Positions 1 to 15,414 of a DNA stretch of 48,671 nucleotides are shown one piece after another. Position 1 is the stretch's first letter. The number at the start of each line of letters is the position of its first letter. This DNA comes from Mansonella perstans (Eukaryota > Nematoda > Chromadorea > Rhabditida > Onchocercidae), in NCBI GenBank assembly GCA_037074765.1, contig JBAMDO010000306.1, positions 1-48,671 on the forward strand. The letters run 5' to 3'. The position numbers and the translations under genes were made by a program. The notes beneath the pieces were generated by a model. That model saw only the letters and a program-made list of their open reading frames with translations, did no database searches and was not told where the DNA came from.

Positions 1-1424
1 AAACTTTCAATTTACAATTTTTCATATGACAAAATTCGAAGAAATTCTACGTGTATCAGTGTTTGCTTGCTGTAATAGTTCTCATGTCAATGAATGTGAA
101 TGAGAAATGTAATCTGTCAAACGAATGAAAAGAGATCTAAACATAGGTTCAAGTATTGGGCATCAATAAACATTGATTCTGATTTTATTTTCAGATCCCA
201 AGAAATTTGTTCTCCTTTTTTTTTTTAATTTGAATAGTCTTGTAAGCTACTTAACGAAATGAGACAGAAATTTAAATTTTTTCTCTAAATTTAAGATATT
301 TTGATCAAATCAGTAAGTGATAATAGCCTGTAAATCAAGCAAACAGATCAACTGTTTTAGCGAAATCAAAATATTTTCTAAACGAATTGTAGAAGTTTTG
401 TAAGCCATATGCAAATTTTGGAACTTTAAGATCATTTATAAGAAGAGAAAAACGATAGGAAAGTCATAACTTATTGACTCATTTCTCTAAAACTAGTTGC
501 AGTATTCGAGTGCAATTGAGTTAGTTGTGCATATTCAAATTCAAAGGGTGGATCCCTGGTATTCAATGGCTATCTGAAGGGTGTTATTTACTGATCTGAT
601 TTTAGCTTCATTGCATTTAAATCAATACTGCTTGATTGTTTTAAAATTTCACTCTATCTTCGGTGATTCATCAAATTCTAATCATTTTTTATTGCCACTA
701 AGTTGAGATTCCAATAATATGTTTGAGAATTGCTAAATCTTTGTTATTTATGGAAAATAAATTAAGTTAAAGATTAACACCTGTGCTCTCTTTTTTTTAA
801 AATGATGTTAGCAATCATTATTGCTTAAAATGCTTGCAACTAAATTATGCCACCAACTATTGGAATCAAAGAAATAATTTCTTCTCAGGTAGTTTAAGGC
901 ATTGTCATTTCAAAAATGTTATTATATTGGTAGGCCCTTCGACTAAAGGTTACATAAGCGCTAAATCATCATGCATGCTTTATGACTTGAACTGAATTAA
1001 TAGTTAGCAATTTTTATCTAAATTTTGAAGTAAAAAAAATTTAGTAAATTAACTTGCAATTTTACATGTAATGGCAAAGTCGATAAATCACTAAACTTGA
1101 AGTCTCATTATCTGGATAACTTACCTTTAGATTTACAACAATCTTTGGAGTAATTCATTAAACTATATCTTAGCTAAGGATTTAATTCCTCTACTTGTTA
1201 TTAATGGTAATGCTTTGCTAACCATTAATTCAGTTCGGCAAATAGAAGCTTTCTATTTATCGCTAATTTTACAAAGTTCTGCATGAAAATAATTTCTAAC
1301 AAAATAGGAATATTAGAATTGCATCGGAAGAAGTTTTTTAATCAGAATTAAATTCTCAAAAAGTAATTAAAGGTATTTGCAAATATCCTTGCTAAAATCT
1401 TCATTTGAACGTTCAAGTATTACC

Positions 1425-1553
1425 ATGTTGCCGTTGTTTGTCACAGTAATCTCAGCAATTATTTGCTATTCAGTGTTTTACACTGCTATTTCAGATCTCT
1501 CACACTTTCAATTAAATTTAATAGTAACGATTGAAATTGTGAAGAGCAAGTGA
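1425..1553 (+). other. Small ORF, 42 aa, hydrophobic start
   Basis: This ATG-initiated frame encodes a strongly hydrophobic N-terminus (MLPLFVTVISAIICYSVF), like a signal peptide or single membrane helix, and a short polar end. A strong donor-like CACCGTAAGT follows at about 1567, but in another frame. Hydrophobic frames arise easily in T-rich DNA, so this may be chance. Confidence 0.15.
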
Positions 1554-3091
1554 AGATGAAGATGTCACCGTAAGTTGAAATTTTTTTCATGCACTATGTT
1601 TACGATGAATTGATGAAGACATCTTGTTGAATTTCGAGAATTTCCCAGAGATCTTTTGTACAGATTTTCAAGGGTTCCTTAAATTAAGATAAAAAAATTC
1701 GTGAATTTTCTCATCCAATGAAAAAAGCAAACCCAAAAATAACCGATGCTGAAAGTCATAAGAGAGCGCAAATATGATGAGACTTTGTTGCAGACATTAA
1801 AGTGCATTGCGTATATTTCAATACTTTATAATTGAAACATTGTTTTGAATAATTTTTGACTTCTTTCAACTTCTTCTAATTAATTTCCAAATGCATTCAA
1901 AATACATTCAAAGATTTTTTCCCTTTGATGTTCAGGTAAAAGAGAAAAAAATCTAAATTGAAGGCTGTTTAATATCTGATGTTTAATTTCTAAAAAATCA
2001 AGAAAGTTGTAAAATAAAATATCGTCCCTTTCAAAACTAATGAATTTTGATAAGAAGTGCTATGAAAAAACAAACTTGATGATCACTCAATTTTCAATCA
2101 CTGCTTTTCTTGTATTATAAGTCAGATAAAAGCCAATGCGGTAATTTCCTCAATGAAATTTCGCATAGCAACCGCTTCTTCATTATTGGAAGAATATTTT
2201 TAATACCAGTGGCAATCAATTTCGGCGTTTTTTTGACAATAATTCTAAAGATCGATAACTTTTGTTCTTTTTCTTTAAAAAAAAAAAAAAAAAGAAGTGC
2301 GGAAATTGATTTTTTTTATATTTTCTTTTGCTGAAAATTCGGATAGCGACAGTAAACAGGAAGTTTCAACTTTTTTCGATGTTAAACTACTTTTTGAATC
2401 TTTTTCTTTCACACCAAAATTTTTATCCCAAACAAAAATCGATCAATCAGTATCAGCGATTTTCTTTACTGTTTCGTCCTTATTGCTCTTTAAGACGTGA
2501 TTCTAACTGATAGTTTCTGGATTACAAATGATCCGCGAAGAAGCGGGCAGTGAATGAAAACAGAAATGGGGTTGTTTTCTTTTAATTAACACTTTAAAAG
2601 TTCCCACTAAGGTTTATTTCCAAATTAAAAATTTATTACTTCTGAAGCTTGCGGTCTTTGTTACAAATAAAACAGTGAAAGTTGTCTCTGGTTGAGAAAA
2701 AGTTGCAATCATTTACTCTAAGAAGTAACAAAGTGTAAAGTAGAACGAATCGATAATAAATTTACGAATCATCGTCATATTCTATGTCTGACTAATCTGT
2801 TCAAATTGTGCTTTGCTTCCATTGCACATTTAACTAAGTTTTTGAAAAAAAAAAATTTCGCAAAAAAAAAAAAAAAACAAAAATTCAAGTTTTCTTTGCT
2901 AATTCAACTTACTGTGAGAATGCTGAATACTTGATGTTACGAAACATTGATTTCACTTTTCTGAAATTCTAACAATTTCTTTGATTGCATGCTCAATTTT
3001 AGTACAAATTTAAATTTAAATTATGTAAATAGAAGCTCAAATTTAGGTTTTGATAGCTTAATATATTGTTGAGCAAATCAAAAATTGTCAA

Positions 3092-3340
3092 GTGTTGAAA
3101 ACCTTTGATTCCAAATTGCATGAGAAGGCTAAGGCTAAACTCAGAGAATTAGCTCGATTCATTACTATTTCATGTAAGGATGATATTGTCCCGTATTCTT
3201 CTGGTCAATCTTGGTCAGTAGTTTCCCTTCATACATCCATCTATATGTCCATCATTATCAAGGCTAATCAAGAGATTAAATACAAATTTTTTGTCGAAAT
3301 GTCAACGGATTGCATAAATGAAGTATTGTGCAAGAGTTAA
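3092..3340 (+). other. Coding-like ORF of unknown identity
   Basis: An open frame of 82 codons has amino-acid composition closer to real protein than the surrounding DNA, with a charged start (KLHEKAKAKLREL). It has no ATG at its 5' end; it opens after an AG, so it could be an exon or a decayed gene fragment. I do not recognise the family, and no neighbouring exon with a matching phase was found. Confidence 0.2.
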
Positions 3341-3384
3341 GCTAGAAAAAGAAGGCTGTCAAAAACTTAAATCTATGAATTGAA

Positions 3385-3474
3385 TCATCTCACCTAGAAG
3401 CTATGAATCATGTCACCTAGAAGCTATGAATCATCTGGCCTAGAAGTTATGAATCATCTGGCCAAGAAGCACCT
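3385..3474. repeat. 23-bp tandem repeat, 4 copies
   Basis: The unit CACCTAGAAGCTATGAATCA plus three bases recurs at 3391, 3414, 3437 and 3460. The last copies carry GGCC in place of CACC. It begins about 45 bp after the stop codon of the coding-like stretch at 3092-3340. Confidence 0.9.
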
Positions 3475-5539
3475 TAATGGTGTTTAAGAAAAATTTAAAG
3501 GCGTTTTTTCAGTAGAACTTTTTTTAAGTTTTTGATTCAAACATTCTCCTCTTGATCGGCAAATGAATTCATTCCATCTTGAAGCTTACAGTTCTTTGTT
3601 GATTTTTCTCACTTTTAAAGAATATTGTTGTGTTTTATTTATAAAAGGTCAAGTTGAGGCTTTTCATGTTCGTTGCTAGTTGAGCTATCTGTGTGTGTCT
3701 GTGTGGTGTGTCTATCCAAAGAGGACTGACCTAGTCGGAAAAGTACAAAAATCACGCTTACTGATACGAGCACTTTCGAGATTAATTTAATTGACAGATT
3801 AATTAATTAATTAAAGCATCTCTTTAAACTTTTAGCTTTAAGTATACACAGCTCTTTCGGCACTAATAATTTTGGGCACTTTCATGATTTTACTCACAAA
3901 ATCCATAGAGAACGAAATGAATTGCTTTTTTTTTAACTAAGACATAATAGTCACACTTCACTCTGTAATGCTTAGAGCTTTTTTAAAATTCTGTGATCAT
4001 AAATTGAAAAGAAAAATTTTACCCTAAAAAAACCCCAAAAATCCCAAAAAATTTTTTTTCTAAAAAAACCCCAAAAAAAAAAAAAAACCCCAAAAATCCC
4101 AAAAATTAGGTGAAAAGAAGCATAGTTTTGTTAAAAATGAAAATGCTATGAAATTCCTATGAGATTTCTTTGCTTTGTTGCTTTTTTTTTTTCACAGTAA
4201 AAGGATCGATTACCGAATTTGGATGCTTCTTTTCTATTTGAATTATCATTTGAAGTAAGGTCATTAAATATGACACTTTCTGATAAAATCAAAGGTCAGC
4301 TCTATATATAACACATTAAATTGACCTCTGGACCCAGAATTAAATTGATTTTTGGACCTGAAAGGGGGGAAATGGGACTTTTGTCTTTTTGAAAGAATAT
4401 TTCTGATAACGGTATGAGTAATCAATAATTATACGCATTGCATGTATTAAAACATTTTTCATGTGCGTATTAATGTATGTATTATCGTTTTTTTTAAAAT
4501 TAGATTTTTTAAATTTCTTAAAACTTTTCATAAACCGAAATTTTAAAAAATTTTTACTTAAATCAGAAGAACAGCTAGAATTTTATGTTGATTATAATAA
4601 AAATTTTATTTTAATTGTTAGATTTTTGCTACAATTAGTCCTTTAAATATGTTCATCAAGTTTTTTTTTTTTTCAGTTGCTTTTGGTTGCAATTCGTTCG
4701 AACTTTTCCTAAAATAAAAATATACAACAGAATATTTGTGCGAACTAATAACGGGTAAGTTTAAATAAAATTCCATCATTTTAATTCGTTTTTTAGCTAA
4801 TCTTCTTCAGATTTTTGCTGCGAATTTTTAATTTTTAAACATTTAACATATTTTTGGCATTCAAATAAATTTGGCAAGCCTCTAAGTGTTTTTAAAATTT
4901 CAATTTGAAGTACCATTCACTTTATGTCATTTTTTTATATAATAACAACTCTGGTTTTATTTTTCATTTCAAACCTTATATATTTATTACATTCAACGTT
5001 CAACGAAAATTTAACAAGCAAATATTGGAAAGAGCCATTTTCTTCCTTCAAAATTCATTCATTCATCTCAAAAATTCTAATTCTATCCACGTGAATTCGC
5101 ATTTTTCGTATGATTTCGTCGAAACATTACTTAGGCCTTATTAAAGGATTGGCAATTTCAACAACAACAGTTCTTCTACTTCTTGTACTTGCATTGTCGT
5201 CAAAATGCTCTGAAAAATTGCGACATTTCCCATTTCTTGTTATCCTTCAACTTAATCTTTGTTAAGCGTCTACAACTTATCAGATCATATTAAAGTGTGC
5301 ATACTTACTTCATCAGGTCATCTTATTTATTTATCATTTATTTCTCATAAAATTCAATGAAATCTTAGCGATGTCATTCTTGCTAAACTACCTCAAACAT
5401 TTCTAACCATTTCGCAGTGAATACAATACAAAAAGATGCATAGTGTAAGAAGGATTCGAACAATTTTATTTCGGATAGTAACACGGAAAATCCATCATCT
5501 TTTCCGTCAAGAAATACGTGATACTTAGTGCTTTTCGCC

Positions 5540-6060
5540 GATCTGATGATGCACCGAAATACTACTTAATATGGTAATCTTTGGTGATCAATAGGACGAA
5601 ATGACATTTGAAGAATATAGGGCGGTTACCTACCCATATCTCTTGGTAATCTTTATAAGATACAGATGGTCAATAGGACAAAATAACATTTGGAGAATAT
5701 AGGGCGGTTACCTACCCATATTTCTTGGTAGTCTTTATAAGATACGACTGATCAATAGGAAGAAATAACATTCGGAGAATATAGGGCGGTTACCTACCCA
5801 TATCTCTTGGTAATCTTTATAAGATACAGATGGTCAAAAGGACGAAATAACATTTGGAGAATATAGGGCGGTTACCTACCCATATCTCTCGGTAGTCTTT
5901 ATAAGATACAACTGATCAATAGGACGAAATAACATTTGGAGAATATAGGGCGGTTACCTACCCATATCTCTCGGTAGTCTTTATAAGATACAAATGGTCA
6001 ATCAATAGGACGAAATAACATTTGGTGAATATGAGGTGTTGGTTATCTTCTACCCACATC
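5540..6060. repeat. 82-bp minisatellite, about 6 copies
   Basis: The core AGGGCGGTTACCTACCC recurs with exact 82-bp spacing (GGCGG at 5621, 5703, 5785, 5867, 5949), plus a diverged last copy after a 4-bp insertion. Alternate units differ in a short block (GATGGTC versus GACTGATC or AACTGATC), so the array is partly organised as 164-bp dimers. No reading frame is conserved across units. Confidence 0.95.
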
Positions 6061-6374
6061 TCCATGGATAATATTTCGCTCTGCCCAATGTTCTCATTCT
6101 CTGCCATTCACTCTAAAACAGTCATCATTATAAGATAAAGACTGTGAGCATATTACGTTTTGGTTAATAGAGTCGTTGTGCCATTTTCCCTTCCGTTCCG
6201 ATACATTTACGCATTTGTCGATTCTCTACGAACAAAGGAACTGTGTTTTTTTTCACTGCACTTTCTTCACTATTATTACACGAGCCATATCAGAAGGTGG
6301 TTCTTTTATGGTCTTAATTGATTTTCAGGGAGAAAATAAGTGTTGTTGATACGTAAGTTTTACCGGAATTACAG

Positions 6375-6568
6375 TGGGATTTATAGGATTTGATATCTTT
6401 GCTATCCGAGGACGATGGCATAAGGATGTTTGCTTTTCTAGGGAGAACGAAAGTGCTAAGACCGTTGATATTTGTCAGGTTAGTCTATATGTGCATGTTT
6501 CGAATGTGCGCCAGAATCCTGAGAAATCTGTTACAATGGATCAATTATTAGGATTAGATAAATTGTGA
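6375..6568 (+). other. Possible exon or short gene of unknown identity
   Basis: Directly after a TTACAG acceptor, a frame of 64 codons reads FDIFAIRGRWHKDVCF and later NPEKSVTMDQLLGLDKL before its stop. A GT donor-like site follows TVDICQ near 6478. The frame has no ATG near its start, so it would need an upstream exon; the short candidate after TTTTCAG at about 6328 does not match in phase. It lies between the 82-bp and 44-bp arrays. The family is not recognised. Confidence 0.25.
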
Positions 6569-6749
6569 AAAGTATCTATTTTTCTAAATTACATCCAGTA
6601 AAGGCTCGTAGGTGTGTGAAGGCCTTTATCATCAAAAGGTTCTTCCTTTGTTCTCTTCTTTTATTTAAAGTCATTCTCTTTTAAAATCATTCAACATAAC
6701 TATATGTAATTATGAATTGGTTTTATGATTCGATAAAGAAAAAAAAAAC

Positions 6750-7222
6750 CCTTTGCAAACCTTTGTCCATTTTTCCCCGAATTCTCTTGAAACCCTCTAC
6801 TAATTTTTGTTCACTGTTCCCCGAATTTTCTTGAAACCCTTTGCAAATCCTTGTTCATTCTTCCCCGAATTCTCCTGAAACCCTCTGCTAATTTTTGTTC
6901 ATTGTTCCCCGGATTTTCTTGAAACTCTTTGCAAATCTTTGTTCATTGTTCCCCGAATTTTCTTGAAACCCTTTGCAAATCTTTGTTCATTCTTCCCGAA
7001 TTCTCTTGAAACCCTCTACTAATTTTTGCTCATTGTTCCCCGAATTTTCTTGAAACCTTTTGCAAGCTTTTGTTCGTTCCTCCCCAAATTTTCTTGAAAC
7101 CCTCTGCTAATTTTTGTTCATTGTTCCCCGAATTTTCTTGAGACCCTTTGCAAATCTTTGTTCATTGTTCCCCGAATTTTCTTGAAACCCTTTGTAAACC
7201 TTTGTCCATTCTTCCTCGAATT
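6750..7222. repeat. 44-bp minisatellite, about 11 copies
   Basis: TTCCCCGAATT recurs every 44 bp from 6775 to 7214 (one step is 43 after loss of a C). Units alternate between a CTTTGCAAATC type and a CTCTGCTAATT type for much of the array, giving an 88-bp higher-order unit. The unit length is not a multiple of three, so it cannot encode a simple repeat peptide. Confidence 0.95.
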
Positions 7223-7322
7223 CTTTTGCTTGCTATTCGCGGGTTTTACGTATCGACAAATTTTCACTGACGTCGTTACTATGGGAAAAGTCTGTCGTTA
7301 AGTAAAAGAAAACAGAAAGGAT

Positions 7323-7346
7323 GAGAGAGAGAGAGAGAGAGGGAGA
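7323..7346. repeat. (GA)n microsatellite
   Basis: A run of about ten GA dinucleotides sits between the 44-bp and 33-bp arrays. A TGACGTC half-palindrome lies just before it, near 7267. Confidence 0.9.
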
Positions 7347-7804
7347 AAGGGAGGAGCATTTTGATTATGTTGGAAGAGTGGAGTGAGCTGATTGGATATG
7401 CCAATATGCTTACGTTCACTTAGAGTTAGAGACGATGCTGATTCACTTACACTTACGTCAGAGAGGAAGTTAGCATAATTAACGGGCCACATTATATCAT
7501 GGCGAGACCTCTTTTCATCATTCTCCTCTCAGTTTGTCATTCTCTTCCTTCCTCACTCAGTTTGTCCGACCTTTTCGCTTTCTTCTTTGCTTTATTTTAC
7601 AATTAGTGCATAATGTACACATATCAGTGCAATTCTTTGCTATTTTTATCTCAATGAAATTCAATAAGTATTGGAAAAGTTTATGAAATGAAAAAAACTT
7701 TACGGACGGCTCTCATTGAGTTTGTTAGCAATGATATGTTAAAAGAAACTTAGGTAAGTAAACTAAGTTAATCTTATCAGAAGCTTATCAGAAGAAAATT
7801 TTTC

Positions 7805-8035
7805 AGAAGCTTATTCGGATCTCTGAGTTAGTTCGTTAATCGTTTGTTCGGATCTCTGAGTTAGTTCGTTAATCGCTTGTTCGGATCTCTGAGTTAGTTC
7901 GTTAATTGTTTGTTCGAGTCTCTGAGTTCGTTAGTTAATCGCTTGTTCGAATCTCTGAGTTAGTTCGTTAATCGCTTGTTCGAGTCTCTAGTTAGTTCGT
8001 TAATCGTTTGTTCGAGTCTCTGAGTTCATTAGCCA
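7805..8035. repeat. 33-bp minisatellite, about 6.5 copies
   Basis: GTTCGGATCTCTGAGTTAG and a following TTCGTTAATCG segment repeat at 33-bp spacing, ending about 430 bp before the ldh start codon. Later copies carry GTTCGAGTCTC variants and small deletions. Although 33 is a multiple of three, the unit contains TAG and TAA, so it is unlikely to be protein-coding. Confidence 0.93.
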
Positions 8036-8445
8036 CAGGCAAATATGAGTGTATTTTAAACTTATCCTCTATAGAGTTCTTTAAAAGTTTCTGATAAGAA
8101 ATTCATTGATCCCACTAAGTTTAACATTTTCTCGGACAAAGTTAGGAATTTCGTTCCAATTCGTTAGTTATATTTGCAAAACATTTTTTGAACATTGGTT
8201 CCAATAGGATTTTGAAAACATTTTCTACCATTTATTCTTTTTGCATTTCCAAAACGATTAAAATTGGCTTCAAATAAGCCATAAGCGCTCATTTATTTTA
8301 CTGTTGGAGTGATCCAAAGTTATTTAAAATTCGGAAAAAATTAGGTGGGAAATTTTGAAATTTAAAAAGATTTAGAAATAACGACTGGTGAAATAAACGG
8401 AGACATAGATTTTCGCAGATTTAATTCGTTATTAAATATAAGAAT

Positions 8446-8460
8446 GTATTTTATTTTAGG
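8446..8460 (+). promoter_or_regulatory. Probable spliced-leader acceptor of ldh
   Basis: A T-rich tract ends in TTTTATTTTAG, followed by a single G and then the ATG at 8461. No upstream coding exon fits. In nematodes this arrangement normally marks trans-splicing of a spliced leader, leaving a 1-nt native 5' UTR. A cis intron after a non-coding exon would look the same. Confidence 0.6.
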
Positions 8461-11757
<3,297 letters not shown>

Positions 11758-11820
11758 AGAATAGAATGACCTATAAGATTTCATAATATTTCTGCAGTGC
11801 TTTTTAGTAAAAGCAATTAA

Positions 11821-11826
11821 AATAAA
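11821..11826 (+). terminator. Poly(A) signal of ldh
   Basis: AATAAA lies 64 bases after the ldh stop codon, on the coding strand. It is the first consensus hexamer after the stop, so it probably sets the mRNA 3' end near 11840. Confidence 0.6.
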
Positions 11827-12668
11827 GTGATATTGGCCAGAACGATTTAATTTTATTTACTTTTTTTTTTGTGCGTTTATTTATTTTGTAGCCAATGAAT
11901 GTTTTAAACTCGAAATTTAAAAACTGATGTTAGCAAAATTCAAAGACTTTATCTTCTGTTCACAAAGCATATTATATGCTTCTAAAATTTCGGGTGAAAA
12001 AGAGATCTTTTTTATAGCAAATGTTTTGTAGTGCACTGCTATAATGTAGGATTAGATTTTATAGTTCTGGTCCTTGATTTTACTTGGTTTTACAAATATT
12101 TATTATCCTTTAATGAATTAAATAGTTAATCACTCTTTTAACCGTGCGTGCAATTTTTCGTTATCGTAAAATGAAGTGCAAGTTTTTCAAAGTGGTATTT
12201 GTCTGAAATAATTTGCAATGTAAAGGTCACTGAAAAAGTAGAACTGGAATAGGAATGAACTTATGTTTAATGTATAAGTTCAATGCGTAACAAATTGATT
12301 TAAGCTTATACATGATCTATAGATCATCTATTGTGTTGCATTGTTATTGACATACTTTTTGAAGAAGTACGTTTTAATTGAAATACCTGATTAGCAGAGG
12401 GATACTTCAAGGTCAAATGAAAGATTCACTTTCATCTTTCATTACAGTTATTGGAAAGATGAGAAAGCCTTTAAGAAGAAAGGAAAATGGTAGTTAGGCA
12501 GATTTGAGCGTTTTATTAAATTAAAGTAAACATGGTAGTTCATGATAACAATACTTTTAAGTGGGATTATTTTGATAGTGCTGATTGCTTACTTTTATCA
12601 GTCAGCATTATCGTAGCTTAGACAAGTTGTCTGACCTCTGATATCTTAATAGATTTTATCATCCACAG

Positions 12669-13168
12669 ATAAATATCCTTGAAAAGGATAGGATCGTAAA
12701 CGTTCAAATACTTGCTGAAAACTTGCTGAATCGGATAAGTGTAGGTTTGTTGCGGAGGAATGAGGACTACGTTCATATCTATATTCCGATTTTGGCCTTA
12801 AAAGTAATGCTGGGTACTGTAACTTCGCATTGACCTAAAATTTGGCAGATTCCCAAAAGATTGAATAGAACTTGGAGGAAAGCCAAGAAAAAGGAATTTA
12901 GGAGTGACCAGTAGTCTGGTCACCTGGCAATATTTCTGTAAAAAAAAAAAGTTCCACGCCGCCAAATTTTCAAATGTTCAAATAATCTTAATATTTAAGA
13001 AAATCGATACAGATTCTAAAACTCGACCTCTTATGCCGTATAAGTAAATTATATTATGGTACTACTTATTCTGATATCAAATAATGGTCAGCTTTATTTG
13101 TGTTGTAGAAAGATGTGAATAGCTATGCCGTTTTACCTGGATCTGTTCCACTGATCTATGACGGATAG
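12669..13168 (+). pseudogene. Possible two-exon tail of an unknown gene
   Basis: Exon 12669-12803 follows ATCCACAG and reads INILEKDRIVNVQILAENLL and so on to YIPILALK, ending at a GTAATG donor in phase 0. Exon 13109-13168 follows TTGTAG in the same phase and reads KDVNSYAVLPGSVPLIYDG then TAG. Together they give 64 residues with protein-like composition. No start exon was found. An in-frame stretch at 12398-12489 (ending YWKDEKAFKKKGKW) may be related, but its phase does not connect. This could be the last exons of a gene, a gene fragment, or chance. The family is not recognised. Confidence 0.25.
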
Positions 13169-14035
13169 GCTGCAGTATCTGATTCAATCAATAAATCTAA
13201 GGATCCTACAATAAAGGCAAACAAACATATTGTTATCTTCATTTACAACACTGACATTTGTATATGTTGCTAAAAGACAAATGCAAAGAGTAAAAACAAA
13301 TATTTGTGCTGAATCCTTGGATGCATCCATGAATTTGAGGTCATTTTCTAAGAGATTATCTGATTTAATTTCTTGATAATTTCAATTTCAAATCTTGTTA
13401 TCTTTTTTTTTTACAGGAACTTGGGAAAAAAATTAAAATGATAGTAAGACGTCACCATATGCAATATAAAAAAATGATACTGATGAAAATTAAGGATATC
13501 CGTTGATTGACTTACCTGGCTATTTTTTGATGCTTTTAGTGCATTTAAAAAAAGATATCTGAGGCTATCAAAAAAAAATCATATTTTAAAAAAAAGTGGA
13601 AATTAATTTTATTTTCAAAATTTTATATTATTCGGTTTTTATATTTTTATGCAATTTGTTGTGATTTAAGTTCAAACTTCACCACAAATTATTCATATAA
13701 CATGTTTGTTATAAAATTCAAAAGCTTATGAAAAACGATAACGAAGCGCGACATTACAACTTTAATTTCATTGCTATTGCATCAGGTATGCATGCAAATG
13801 TTTCAAATGTGACAGTTCAAGTATTAAATAATCATTGTTAATTTTTTAACTGAACCTAGGCAGCGGTGCATTTGAACTTTAGAAATAATGAGCTTCTTGG
13901 TTATATTATTTTTGGCTGTTATAGCACCTTGCAGCATCTCATTAAACGGGTAATTAGGATACATAGATCGCTCAAGCTCAGTAGAAAATTAAACACTGAT
14001 AATAAAAGGCAAATATCTGTCAAAAATAATATGAT

Positions 14036-14090
14036 CAAGAAGGCCACAGTCTTGAGGATATTAAAGAAAGCCACAGTCTTGAGGATATTA
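14036..14090. repeat. 27-bp direct duplication
   Basis: Two near-identical 27-bp copies (GCCACAGTCTTGAGGATATT core) lie head to tail with one mismatch. They fall in an open frame of 87 codons (13866-14129) that has no other sign of being a gene. Confidence 0.85.
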
Positions 14091-15395
14091 ATGTGGGATT
14101 CAATTCGGCAAAATGGTACAATTGACTAACACTGAAATATTTCTGTATTTATAAACATTGAACTGATTGATATAATTAAAGCTTCAATATGTATTGTTTG
14201 TGATAGTAATCTCTCAAGCCTATTTAAAAAATAACTAAGTGCATATCGATTGTTGAACATATGAAATCATTTGCTTGTTTCAAATTTTTTCGGTAACAGA
14301 GAACTTTCATGTAAATCTGCAATATTCGATTGCTAATTTTACAGTTATTCGAGAAATATGAAAACCCACAAGTTATCTGGTGAAGTAGGATCAATATTTA
14401 ATGCTTTTAAGTTCAACTTTTTAAAATATTTCTTCGGATGAAGATCAGAAAAAAAATTATGGATATCAATGAAAATACTTCATCTTAATTTAAGAAGCTT
14501 CGGAAATTTAAGTGCGCAAGACTTTTAAATGTCGATATTTTCGCATATATGTAACATAACAGTTCCTCACCAAACATTAGTTTCAATTGTTATAATATGT
14601 TTACGAGTTATTGATAAATCCAAAGTATTCTTAGAATCTTTGTATTAAATCAATGATGCCAAGATTTTTAGTATGAAGTTTGTTTTAAAATAAATATTTT
14701 TCAGACAAAAGATTTGTTGCACAGAAAGTAATAATGAAATAAGAATAGCATAAAGGTTTCGACCTCAAAATAATAAATCATTTGCCTAACTTTCATGTTC
14801 TAAATTAATAATTAGACTTATTTGCAATGTTAGCTTTGTTATCATCTACATTGATTTATTAATTTTAGCATAATTGCAATATTAGATTGTAGCAACAAAA
14901 CTCACTGTACAAGCTTATATTCACAAATTACTATAACCAATAGTGCCTCTGCATTCCAGCGTTTTTACAAACTTTTATTAAACGGAAGGGAATATTGCTG
15001 AATACAACAATTAAAATGTCAAACAACTCGTAGTTATAACTTTCGCAGAGCTAATATTAAATAATTAAATATTGTTAACAACTCCTAGTAAAAACATTTA
15101 GAAACTTCGATTAACGGTATTTTGTCATTTAAGGATTTTATTTAATCCCAACCATTACTACTTCTTATTTTTTGCTAACTCTTTTAGATGTGACCCGTTC
15201 ATCAATAAATATCACAAGCATTCTTATGTGTAGTGAAATATAATTCGATACGACTCATTGTCAGATAGTAAACATTTTCACAGAAGAAGCCTTTGATGAT
15301 CCTTCTTATTGGTTGATCAAAACCAAAGATTTTTCTAAGCCTGAAAGTTGACACTAAAGCATTACGGGGACATCATTTTGTGAGTGATTTCATCA

Positions 15396-15401
15396 TTTAA
15401 T
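15396..15401 (-). terminator. Variant poly(A) signal (ATTAAA)
   Basis: ATTAAA on the minus strand, 14 bases beyond the acyltransferase stop. No AATAAA is near, so this variant may serve; such hexamers are common by chance here. Confidence 0.25.
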
Positions 15402-15414
15402 ATTTTTAAAACAT

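Larger units (their letters stand above)
1..5539. other. Mostly non-coding AT-rich DNA
   Basis: Apart from the two weak ORFs and the 23-bp repeat listed here, I see no gene. There are homopolymer tracts (for example A runs near 2280 and 2848-2876) and a duplicated A-rich block with ACCCCAAAAATCCC at 4024-4108. Confidence 0.6.
11830..15400. other. Intergenic DNA between ldh and the acyltransferase
   Basis: Apart from the unknown fragment at 12669-13168 and the 27-bp duplication, nothing supportable is seen. The two flanking genes converge here, so both 3' ends face this region. Confidence 0.5.

Noticed and set aside
2110..2510. Three overlapping frames of 60 to 74 codons
   Set aside because: They cross an A-run, are rich in Phe/Lys from homopolymers, and have no splice context.
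5540..8035. CRISPR-like array of regular repeats
   Set aside because: Units are tandem with no unique spacers, and the DNA is eukaryotic.
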